A stretch of DNA of 25,134 bases from Rodentolepis nana (Eukaryota; Platyhelminthes; Cestoda; Cyclophyllidea; Hymenolepididae). The DNA is taken from positions 1-25,134 of the forward strand of contig UZAE01013218.1 of the NCBI GenBank assembly GCA_900617975.1, in the 5' to 3' direction. Of the stretch, positions 10,901-18,800 are shown in pieces (within the stretch, counting starts at the first letter, position 1; each line of letters begins with the position of its first letter). The notes under the pieces are model-generated. The model was not told the origin of the DNA, made no database searches, and worked only from the letters and a program-made list of their open reading frames with translations. A program made the translations under genes and the position numbers.

Positions 10901-13900
10901 CCATTGGCTAGAACATGATATTTGCAAATAGGGGTGTGCACCATAGACTTACCTTCACGTGATGCACCCTGGGCAATGTATACTTAAACGGCAAACAAAG
11001 TCTACAAACTGGCAGTTGACTTCCACAGTACCCATATTGCCTTACCTTTTTCTCCACCTTTGTATCTATGAATCACTCTCCTGATCCACTCTCCCTCGAT
11101 TTTTTGTGACCTTGATGTTCCCCCCCCCCCAGTGAAGTCCGAAATCAACTAAATGCTGAAAGATAACTATCACAAAGCCTGCCGTTGGATATAAATATTT
11201 ATCCATCCAAAACCCCACGTCGCTTTGGAGGAATGTAACCTCCAGGATAGCCGACTGCTTTTACTCCCACTATGTGCTTATTGTATTTTAGTCTTTCATA
11301 CATCTAATAGATATTATGCATCTTCAAATTGACTTGTCTTGTATACAAGATGTATTAAGACCACGATTCTTAAAGTGAAGTGTTCCTGTTGCCTTGATTT
11401 GAGTTTTGTGTACATTTAATTCGACAAATAAACATCATTTTATGTTTAGGGATCAAATAATACAAAAAAACGTAAGAGGCAATGAAATTTGTATATATGC
11501 AAGTGACTACAAGTCAACTGTCAGCTAACGATACTTGATGGCGGATGTTTGTAAAAAAATGACAGCCACCAATCTCAAAGTATTTTATCCATAAATAATA
11601 AGCCGTTGAAAAAAACAACCATGGACATGGTCTTTCGAAACACTTCATCACAAGTCGGAACTCAAAGCGTGAATGAAAGATAATCACACCTTTAATGCAC
11701 ATTGGCTTCTTAGCTATCATAAATGAAACTGCAGTTTGGGAGAACAGGTGACAACACCCACCTCTTCTGATTGTTATCGCGGGCTAATCCTTCAATCCAC
11801 CTAAAACTTACATGTATATGTATTCTAATTTCACTGGAATAATTTGGCCATCAAGCTGAATTTTACCACTAAAACGTTCTCCGATCTCCAGTGATTGGAA
11901 CGACCAAAGGCACCGACACTAACAGCAACAAATAAGGAGCAGTAAAATGACATCTTCACAACACAATTCATTGAAAATTAAAACAAAAAATTTCCAATCT
12001 GACCCATCAGTTCTAGCCTAAACAAAAAAATGCATCCAGACCACTACACCACCGGCATACTATAAAAGGTAGCATAATCTCATACGTCTGCTCAAGTCTG
12101 TGACACTGGAAAACAGCATATTAAAATATGCAAACAACTTGGTTATGCATCACTAACTCACTTGAGGAGGTTTGAGGCTTGACATCTGGGATCTTGCAAC
12201 CTCGAGATTTCAGTAGTTTAACTGTCTTGGCATGTTGTTTGCCCTGCAAATGAGAATTGTAAGCCTCCAAACCGGAACACTTCACATCGCAAACAGAGCA
12301 GGTCATTTCCTTTGGATTACACTCTTCCTCAGTAGACTACAGCGAAAAGTAAGTTAATAATGAAAGAGAAAATAAGGGGGACATTTTAGCAAAACTTGAG
12401 AGCATAAAACTCAGTAAAGCGAAACAAAACAGTAGTCTCAACAAATCCGCATTTATTCGATCCCCCCCTCCCCCCCCCCCCCCNTTCGCCCCCCCCCCCC
12501 CCCCCCCCCCCACCCAAACGATAAAAGCAGATAATGCTCGGATTTAAGCGGACTATTAACACCAATCGAATTACATAACTCATAATAACTCAAAATAAGC
12601 AGCAAACTTTACCTATATCAATCGTCCAACCTCGCCCTTCCAAATAATATGCGGATCTAGACCATTGGGTAAAAGAGTTTGAATCATTGCATAAAATGGC
12701 CATGTAATTAAGAGCCAACTTTACTGGTTGATTGGTATAGTCATGGAAACGGACCTGTATTATGTGATTACCGGAGCAGTTTTAATGTTATCCAATGGCA
12801 ACAAACTTAAAACTCTCTTAAATAAAAAGACGTGCGAGAAGCTTATTCTACGATCCAAGCATCAGAACTACTAAGTAGAAATAGGCCCACAAGAACTATC
12901 TGGATTAAACGAAAGTAACCGTCTTCAAACAAAAAATAGCAAATTTATAAAACGAAAGGAGTGATTGCCACATTGTGTGCTGCGAATACAAGAATTTTAG
13001 TGGACAAATTCAATCCAATCCTTCTCAAAGTATAATATCAACACAGATTGATTGGTATTGCTAACGAATTGTGGCTAATACCAAATAGAGTGTTTCATCT
13101 AGTGAGATATCGTTATGTTAAAATATAATGTTTGCAGTTCCTCGCCATCAACCAATATTACACATTTTTTTGCAGAAATATATTAATAATTGGTCCATAG
13201 AAAGCGTTACTAAAAAAGGGAAATTAATTCTTGCTTGCACATTTAAATTGAATCCAATAATGCCAGAGTACACGGCAAACGGATCTTAATAAAGAGAACA
13301 ATCTGAACTCAAGGTTAAAGAAAAGCAAAAATAGATAAAAATAGAATAACGTGAATGCGAGTAATATGATTAATAAGGAAAATGTGACTGTAGCGAGCAG
13401 AACTTAATAGTTTTTACCCCGAAAATGTAAAATAAATCCACATAAAAAACACCGCGGAAAAAATGTAAAATATATGAATGTAAACGTGCAATCGATTATT
13501 GCTTGTCATACAACCCAGTTGATCGAATAATTCAAGAGGAGAGAGTAAATTTAAAATACAACCATTAAAGAATATTACTGGTTTATTACCGGCCAACCTA
13601 TGGACAGAAAAAAATGAGAAACATTGTTTTTAAGCGTAAAAAAAATTTTTCCGGCCTTATTACATCAATTAAATACCAACAATTGGAAATAAATACAACC
13701 CTATAAAATTGTTACATTTGTTAAGTCAATTTGGAAATTAGGTAACATTTTAAGGTGGCAGTCACTATCACAATGGCACAAGATTGATATATAAAATGGC
13801 TTGATTAACAAAATATCACTGGAATTTGAAGGCCAAAAAAGAGATAAGTGTGGAAACGCAAACAAATTCTGGCATGACGATATTAGGCTATTCAATCATA

Positions 13901-14484
13901 GTGTTAAAAATAAGGGAAAGGTTTCACATGGACTCGATAGAGAGATAAATACGCGAAAAATCTTAACTTTCTATGCTATCCAGATAATAAACGCAAAAAG
14001 ATATAATTACTATGATAAAAATGGTAAAAGAAAATGAAATGTATAATAACATACTTGTTTTGTAAGCTCCATCTTTTTGTGTCTTTTACCAGCTAAATGA
14101 CACTCGAAGGATATTTTACCAGCACAGCTGACTCGACATAATTCACAATAGTACATAATAGAATCAGAATCGCTCTGTTTTTGTCTAGACGGGCCTGAAA
14201 ACGCACAATCGTTATTTTTAAATCGGAAACTAGAACTAACCAGGTTGATCCCGAACTGTTCTGGGAAAACGTTTGGCTGGTGAACACTGGTAAAATGATT
14301 TACCAGCAAAATGTGAAACTGGAGAAGGGTCAACTGGAGCGTCACCATTTTTGGCATGGGTTGATTCTTGACTCGTATGGGAAGGCAATATACAGTTGTG
14401 GGTTTGTGAGGAAAAGATAGAAGGATCTAATTTTAATTTTGGTTCTTGTGACAGTCGCCATAATTTCGTATTATCACAAGCCAT
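1653..14484 (-). CDS. ZFR: ZFR-like zinc-finger RNA-binding protein (three C2H2 fingers plus DZF domain), 12 exons
   Basis: Twelve exons read 14484-14241, 14194-14055, 12336-12162, 10551-10499, 10406-10206, 9205-8990, 7770-7528, 5300-5096, 5018-4930, 4835-4725, 3708-3424 and 1925-1653. They join in phase with GT..AG junctions to give about 744 residues. Three fingers of form C-x2-C-x12-H-x5-H lie at residues 98-120, 141-163 and 215-237. They are followed by a proline/serine-rich linker and a DZF domain at about 325-665. Fingers and DZF in this order define the ZFR family: nuclear and cytoplasmic double-stranded-RNA-binding proteins whose DZF is a catalytically dead nucleotidyltransferase fold that dimerises with NF45-type partners. 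The strongest family matches are GLQLRGQ in the DZF core, EALRLVAFRQINK near its end, and DERYMQTKLKHILPS at its start. The ATG at 14484 is the first one after an in-frame stop at 14536-14538. The vertebrate Ala/Tyr-rich N-terminus is absent. NF45/ILF2 and NF90 lack this finger arrangement. The exon 7 to 8 join may miss a tiny exon. Confidence 0.88.
2139..2155. repeat. Poly-C tract in ZFR intron 11
   Basis: Ten C, one T, then six C. It is one of several C/G runs in the window. It lies in the 1498-nt intron 1926-3423, which otherwise shows nothing recognisable. Confidence 0.85.
3424..3708 (-). CDS. ZFR: ZFR-like exon 11 (DZF C-terminal half)
   Basis: It encodes residues 560-654. LLFRRLLESLASGIL matches ALRRVFECISSGII, and EALRLVAFRQINK matches FALRLLAFRQIHK of ZFR. 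The segment between is polar (MSDRPGSD) and lacks the DPCE motif usual at this place. The acceptor is CACTTTCAG and the donor is AAG|GTGAGT. Confidence 0.88.
4725..4835 (-). CDS. ZFR: ZFR-like exon 10 (DZF)
   Basis: It encodes residues 523-559, containing ARLVRCLIRDSRPVPWGEFPD, which aligns with vertebrate ...IRILRDLCQRVPTWSDFP. The donor is TAT|GTAAGT. Two acceptors four bases apart (AAAG|AAAG|) compete. I used the upstream one; the alternative shifts the frame start unless one extra base is resolved, so the exact first residue is the least certain part. Confidence 0.8.
4930..5018 (-). CDS. ZFR: ZFR-like exon 9 (DZF)
   Basis: It encodes residues 493-522 and ends LPDGLINLRQTAWLQ, which aligns with the LDALAALRHAKWFQ helix of ZFR and NF90. 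The acceptor is TTCTATCTAG and the donor is CAG|GTGTGT. The introns on both sides are short (77 and 94 nt). Confidence 0.83.
5096..5300 (-). CDS. ZFR: ZFR-like exon 8 (DZF)
   Basis: It encodes residues 425-492 plus one base. IACVNHRITVV matches the IKCAVSEAAIIL strand of ZFR. A Ser/Pro/Thr-rich insert of about 25 residues follows, then a strand resembling MQVTITLTSP (here ARIRISFASLYV). The acceptor is GTATTTCAG and the donor is AAAA|GTGGGT. Confidence 0.8.
5665..5979 (-). mobile_element. SINE-like element, copy 3 (ZFR intron 7)
   Basis: A complete copy with a perfect 14-bp target-site duplication ACACCCTAATTATT at 5651-5664 and 5980-5993. The inverted repeat arms AGTTGACTTC (5712-5721) and GAAGTCAACT (5891-5900) are intact. 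It is inserted in the sense orientation of the host gene. Confidence 0.9.
6144..6575 (+). pseudogene. Possible decayed coding remnant in ZFR intron 7
   Basis: A single plus-strand frame stays largely open for about 143 codons, with only three internal stops (near 6342, 6433 and 6490). The translation includes protein-like stretches such as LALIKRDLQCHYLTLRN and ALKYMERVHCNKTILPQR. I do not recognise the family. The frame is antisense to the host gene. It may be an old transposon or retrocopy fragment, or a chance open stretch. Confidence 0.22.
6790..7107 (-). mobile_element. SINE-like element, copy 4 (ZFR intron 7)
   Basis: An older, mutated copy with an 11-bp target-site duplication CATTTTAGAGG at 6779-6789 and 7108-7118. 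Both the head palindromes and the inverted repeat carry substitutions (AGTTAACTTC; GTAGTCAACT). It is sense to the host gene. Confidence 0.86.
7528..7770 (-). CDS. ZFR: ZFR-like exon 7 (DZF core)
   Basis: It encodes residues 344-424. It carries VGPVAIGLQLRGQLIADVVL, the nucleotidyltransferase-fold core equivalent to [20 protein letters not shown] in vertebrate ZFR. The acceptor is CTGTTGCAG and the donor is AAG|GTAAGT, phase 0 at both ends. Confidence 0.87.
8990..9205 (-). CDS. ZFR: ZFR-like exon 6 (Pro/Ser linker and start of DZF)
   Basis: It encodes residues 272-343. A proline/serine-rich linker leads into DERYMQTKLKHILPSKEEND, the conserved entry to the ZFR DZF domain (vertebrate DDRYVMTKH...). 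The donor is GAT|GTAATT. With this donor the next exon aligns to vertebrate ZFR without a gap. The acceptor is CCTATTTTAG. Confidence 0.82.
9508..9833 (+). mobile_element. SINE-like element, copy 5 (ZFR intron 5)
   Basis: A full-length copy in plus orientation, starting GGGGTGTGCGATAGACTTACC and ending ATTTGATATTAATGAATAAA. It has a 13-bp target-site duplication TTATC[G/A]AAGAGGT at 9495-9507 and 9834-9846. An 11-base C run (9714-9724) replaces the usual CCCCC in the body. Confidence 0.88.
10206..10406 (-). CDS. ZFR: ZFR-like exon 5 (zinc finger 3)
   Basis: It encodes residues 205-271. The finger is FSCLLCNCICTNSQLKEAH-LAGKK-H (Cys215, Cys218, His231, His237), matching ZFR finger 3 and its trailing basic residues. 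An acidic Ser/Pro/Glu stretch follows. The acceptor is TATTTTAG and the donor is TCG|GTTAGT. Confidence 0.85.
10499..10551 (-). CDS. ZFR: ZFR-like exon 4 (short linker)
   Basis: This is a 53-nt exon encoding residues 187-204, ending PENYIKE. That corresponds to the YVEEV segment just before ZFR finger 3. The acceptor is CATTTTCAG, preceded by a T run and a TA-repeat tract at about 10563-10591. The donor is GAG|GTAAAG. The phase (two bases, then whole codons) matches exon 3 exactly. Confidence 0.78.
10563..10591. repeat. A-run and TA-repeat tract beside exon 4 acceptor
   Basis: Eight A followed by alternating TA dinucleotides. On the minus strand this reads as a TA repeat and T run, forming the pyrimidine-containing tract just upstream of the exon 4 acceptor (exon start 10551). 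Confidence 0.75.
10931..11200 (+). mobile_element. SINE-like element, copy 6 (ZFR intron 3), internally deleted
   Basis: The head GGGGTGTGCACCATAGACTTACC and the tail GGATATAAATATTTA are both present. About 48 bp is missing between TTGACTTC and CACAGTAC, at a repeated ACTTC, suggesting a microhomology deletion. It has an 11-base C run (11120-11130). I see no clear target-site duplication. Confidence 0.82.
12162..12336 (-). CDS. ZFR: ZFR-like exon 3 (zinc finger 2)
   Basis: It encodes residues 129-186 plus one base. The finger is CSVCDVKCSGLEAYNSH with the second His at residue 163. The following segment, KTVKLLKSRGCKIPD, parallels the ZFR segment that begins KVVKL. The acceptor is TCGCTGTAG and the donor is TCAA|GTGAGT, leaving an A that joins AT of exon 4 to make Asn187. 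Confidence 0.88.
12462..12515. repeat. Long poly-C tract with an unresolved base (ZFR intron 2)
   Basis: Runs of 7 and 13 C, then N at 12484, TTCG, then 23 C followed by ACCC. This is the longest homopolymer region of the window, and the N shows that its length and content are not reliably assembled. Confidence 0.9.
14055..14194 (-). CDS. ZFR: ZFR-like exon 2 (zinc finger 1)
   Basis: It encodes residues 82-128. The finger is YYCELCRVSCAG...H-LAGKR-H, with Cys98, Cys101, His114 and His120. It is close to the first ZFR finger and of the double-stranded-RNA-binding ZF type. The acceptor is GCGTTTTCAG and the donor is CAA|GTATGT. The preceding intron is only 46 nt (14195-14240). Confidence 0.88.
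14241..14484 (-). CDS. ZFR: ZFR-like exon 1 (start codon, N-terminal tail)
   Basis: It encodes residues 1-81 plus the first base of codon 82. It starts MACDNTKLWRL and is polar and Ser/Pro-rich, with no recognisable domain. The donor is G|GTTAGT. The reading frame upstream meets a TGA at 14536-14538 with no other ATG between. The start is therefore this ATG, unless an unseen 5' exon splices in just before it; the bases preceding the ATG are TTTAAG, so a splice there cannot be excluded. Confidence 0.7.
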
Positions 14485-15865
14485 CTTAAATATTGGAACG
14501 TTAATCACAAGTAATAGAAAACATAAAGACCGGACTCAACTGCTCACATACTTCATAATCTCGCGGAAAAATTAGTCTAGGAAAATACTTATTTATTATG
14601 AATTTAATTTGCTTAAATTTTTCATTATGAACAAATAAGAGCAGTGAGATTTTGTTTTATTTATCATAATTGATGAAAAAAGTAGCCGAATATTGAACTC
14701 TTAAGAAGATTAACTATGTTATTAGTTCGAGTTGCTATTATGTATGTAGCATTTCTATTTCGAAGTCAGTAAATGAGGAAGCGCATAGTTGCCTTAAAAT
14801 AGCACCACAGGTATTTTTTTAAATATTATTGAATAGGTGCTTACGCGTTTGTCCATGCATGTAATGCATTTTGACAAACGATAAATAACTTTGAAAGCTA
14901 ATAGGTACTTTCGCAAATGATGCATTAATACAATTACAAGCAGTGAGTGTTTGGTCGGATTTTGTTCTATATTTATAAAACTCGAATTTATGCAAGAATT
15001 TGTCATATAAAACCATTTGATTTGCCTATTTTTTGAATTCAGTTTATATTTAAACAATGATCGAATTCTATATGCCGGGGTTATATTGGTTAGTAGGATG
15101 CAAATGAAAGAAATCTGGTTAGTAAAATCAACTCGCTTTGGAATAATTTAAAAATAGACGAAAAGCAATCTTATTACAAATACATTGAAAGCGAAGGATC
15201 GGCCAGTATTAAGATTTGGGGATTTTGATGAACTATTCATCTGGTATGATATGGAGGGAATCAAGAATTAGCAAGAAGATTTACTCATTATTATTCGCGT
15301 GAGACAAAAACAATTACCTTTTCCAATTAAAGCTAGGATCGAGTTTTCCTATTTTCGATATTTTAAATGTTGGAATCTCTGAGTACTAAAAGTGACAACA
15401 TATAAAGCAAATTTTTTTTGATTCTAAGGCATAAAATGGAATGCATTCATAACAAAAATGTTCATTGAGTAAAAGTACTGTAAATGGCACATTTTCTAAT
15501 ATTTCACATCATAAAACAGATTGTGTGTCTTTTACTAAATTTATTTATAAAAATTAATGCATATTTTTACAAATTCCATACAAACTGAGATACTTAAGAC
15601 TTCTATAAAAATACTAGTGACAAATATATTCCATAATTCTTATCATTCCGGTAAATAGTTGGAGTTGCAAATGATCTAAAATTAACTCACAATTGATTTA
15701 TTAGTCAATTTTACTAATTGATTTTGTAAATCGCTCAAGTATGATTATACTTAATTTACACATACATGTGGACTATCGTTAATATTGACAAATGCTAAAC
15801 CGGTAGATTTTCTCTCTAGAGGTCATTCGTTGTCGACGTTTCACTTTCCGTTCTCCAGCGTCATC
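14485..15865. promoter_or_regulatory. Divergent intergenic region between ZFR-like and delta-COP genes
   Basis: This 1381-bp AT-rich stretch separates two start codons pointing away from each other, so it must hold both promoters and 5' UTRs. I see no convincing TATA box or other defined site. On the delta-COP side, TTTTCTCTCTAG ends at 15819 and CCGTTCTCCAG ends at 15858. Both look like splice acceptors for a 5' UTR intron or a trans-spliced leader. No retroposon copy lies here. Confidence 0.5.
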
Positions 15866-15868
15866 ATG
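15866..15868 (+). CDS. ARCN1: delta-COP exon 1: initiator ATG alone
   Basis: Only the start codon lies before a 40-nt intron (15869-15908, GTATTT...AATAG). Exon 2 resumes with VLLAAA, the expected residues 2-7. Reading through the intron would give a stop and no homology. An acceptor-like tract ends at 15858, 7 nt before the ATG, and another at 15819. Confidence 0.7.
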
Positions 15869-18800
15869 GTATTTGTATTCCTTTATTCTTACCAGTAATT
15901 ATTAATAGGTTCTACTTGCAGCAGCAATTTGCACGAAGGATGGAAAGGGTATTCTATTAGTATATTTATTTTTCATTATTCTTGATAGCTCTCGTATCTC
16001 GTCAGTTTGTGGAAATGTCAAAATCTCGTATCGAGGGCTTAATAGCGACATTTCCTAAGCTCGCAGATTCTGGTAAGAATTTTTGATGTATTTTTAGCGT
16101 CATATATTTAATAGGCAAGCAGCATACATTCGTTGAGACCGATTCCGTTCGTTATGTGTACCAACCCCTAGAAAGACTTATTGTTCTTCTAATCACCACT
16201 AAAGCAAGCAACATTCTTGAAGACCTCGAAACTCTTCGGCTTTTTGCCCGACTAATTCCTGAGTATGCACGTGGTTCGGAAGCTTCCGATATAATTGAAA
16301 ACGCATTTCAAATAATCTTCGCTTTTGATGAGATTGTTGCTCTTGGCTATCGAGAGAGTGTTACCTTAAGTCAAATTCGAACCTTCACAGAAATGGATTC
16401 ACATGAGGAGAAAATGTTCAATGCTGTTCGTGAGAACCAAATGCAGGAGGCGCGCGAGTTGTCTAAACGTAAAGCTCGCGAGCTTCAATTAGCAAGACAA
16501 GCTGCAGCCAAACAGGGCCTTCCACCTAGTTCAGTTTATAATAGCTTTTCCAGTGGGAGAAATGCTGCTGACTATTTCGCATCATCGGGACCTAGGGTTG
16601 AACCCTCCGTTGGTACGATCTTAATTTTATTTATTAATGCTTTTTATGGTGTTAAAGATTATCTACTATTATTATAGTAGGTTTGATTTCTAAGTAAAGA
16701 GGCGCAGTTATCAATGTAAATGTTTAAGCCTCAATCCTGAGGTCAATGCCCATCTTGTAGTGTTGGTTATATCTTCTACTTGAGTGGTTCTTTCACACCT
16801 TTTCCCTATCCATGTTAAGTGTTTGGTTAAGGGTTTGGTTATGTTTTGTGGAATTGATATTGATGATCTGTTTACATAGTGCCATTTTTATTTTCTTCTA
16901 GGCACATTTTTTGTTTGCATTTATTTAGACTTAAAGAAAAGGCTCTTTTGTTTTATTGAATTTCTCAATCAAAATGCTTTATTTTGTCTCGTAGGTTAAT
17001 AGTCTGCATATTTTTATTAAACCTGTACCCTGTTTCATTTATTCCATTTAATTGCATGCATTTAAAGACCTTATTTTAGTTTCTCTTTGTTGTATTTCGC
17101 ACTCGACTCTTAGAATCCCTTTTACATTATTAATTCCGCATATTGGTTACCCTCAAAGATTTCTGTTTCCCTCCAATACGTTTGATTGATTTTTATTCGT
17201 CCAATTTATTGGTAGGCTTACATAAAAATTGAATGGCTTTCAAGTTTCCTTCCTTTTTGATCTTGCATTTTATCAACTTCAATCTCTTAACTTAACCTCG
17301 GAAAATGTTTTGTCTTCTTGCCATCTTTTGAGCTCTATCGATATGCATATTGAACGCATAATTTTTCATATCTTTGATATTTTACTGTTACAATTTTCCT
17401 TAATTGATTTTAATTTGTGATCATTTTCGGATGCTTAAGCTCAAATCTGACTAGTTTAATAATTGTTATTCTGTGCATGCCTGATAGATTTCTTTAACTA
17501 CTTTTGCTTCATATTTTTGAGGACAATGTGGTTCCCTAATTATTTATTTATTTCAAATGGCAGGCGTCTTGATGGTTATCATTAGACCTTTCGTTGACTT
17601 CAGGCTTCACAGATGGGAGGGATCATCAAAGTTAAAAGTCGAGAGGGGGGGGGAACAGATGAGTGTTTTAGAGATGAAAAAGAGATAGACACAAAGGTAG
17701 AAAAAAGATGAGATGAGTACTGTGAAAGTGGTCGAATATGACATACAGTCTGATCATGGTAGTTTGAAGTCAGAGGTCAACTGCCGATTAATAGACTTTT
17801 TTGCCGTATGAGTATACGTTGCCCAGGGTGCACCACGTGGAGGCAAGTCTACTGCGCGGTTCCCTAGTTATCAGCGGCGGACAATAATTTAAATTGTACC
17901 TGCGATCAGTTGGTTAAAATTCAAATGCTCAATCTCGCTAAGAAATTGCGCAGTGTCTTTCTTCCTCTTGTAATCCGAGATGATAGAAAAATTTCCTATG
18001 TTATTATTTTGCCCCAAATAGTTTCAAGACGGAAAGGTACTGTCGAAATGGTCACTGATTAACAGACTTTCTTGTTCTGTTGCGGTTTCCATAAGATGGT
18101 GGGTAATTTTGAAATAACAATTGCTTCCATTCTCCTTTTAGATGACTATGCAGCAGCTTTACTCTCCTCGAGTAGAGAGCCAGAAGTCTCTACACGTGGT
18201 CGTGGAATGCAGTTGGGTAGTGGTCGGGGTGGTCAAATGAAATCGGAGATGGATAAGTTGACGGATATGCTTCGCAGTGAAGCACCTGCTTCTTCCCTGC
18301 TTGTAACCAGCTCCAAAACCGATATTGTTGATACCTCAGCTGTTCCTATGCACAAGTAAGTCCCTATCCTGTCTTATGCATTTATTGGAATGTCAAATCT
18401 GAAGGTTTACTGAAAAGACGAAAGACGGTCCTTATGTCACTCCTAGTTCTTGGTGCAATGATTAAGTATTAGTTCATTGGCTCTAATCTCATTTTGCTCA
18501 TCACCAGTCAAATGCATAAACCACCTTGTTGAAAATAAGTCATGATGGCGATGATGGAATAGGGTTTTCTCATTGGGGTTAATCGTAATTACCGTTTAAA
18601 TCGCTGCTATTAAAATCACTCAGTTAAAGTTCATATTAAAACATAATTTGAACACTTGGACCCTTTTGAAGCTTAAAATGTTAGGAATTTATTGTTGGAA
18701 GATAACGATTTCGGTTTAATACTTTTGAAGATGGCCAAGAAGCATTGGAACTGTTTCTTTCTGAACAAAGGTTCAAAATTGCTTGGCGTTTTATTGTCAC

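Noticed and set aside
12386..12583. Glycine-rich frame on the minus strand
   Set aside because: The glycines come only from the poly-C tract, which contains an N.
14794..15057. 87-codon minus-strand frame in the intergenic region
   Set aside because: Low-complexity AT-rich translation with no splice context or homology; chance is the simplest explanation.
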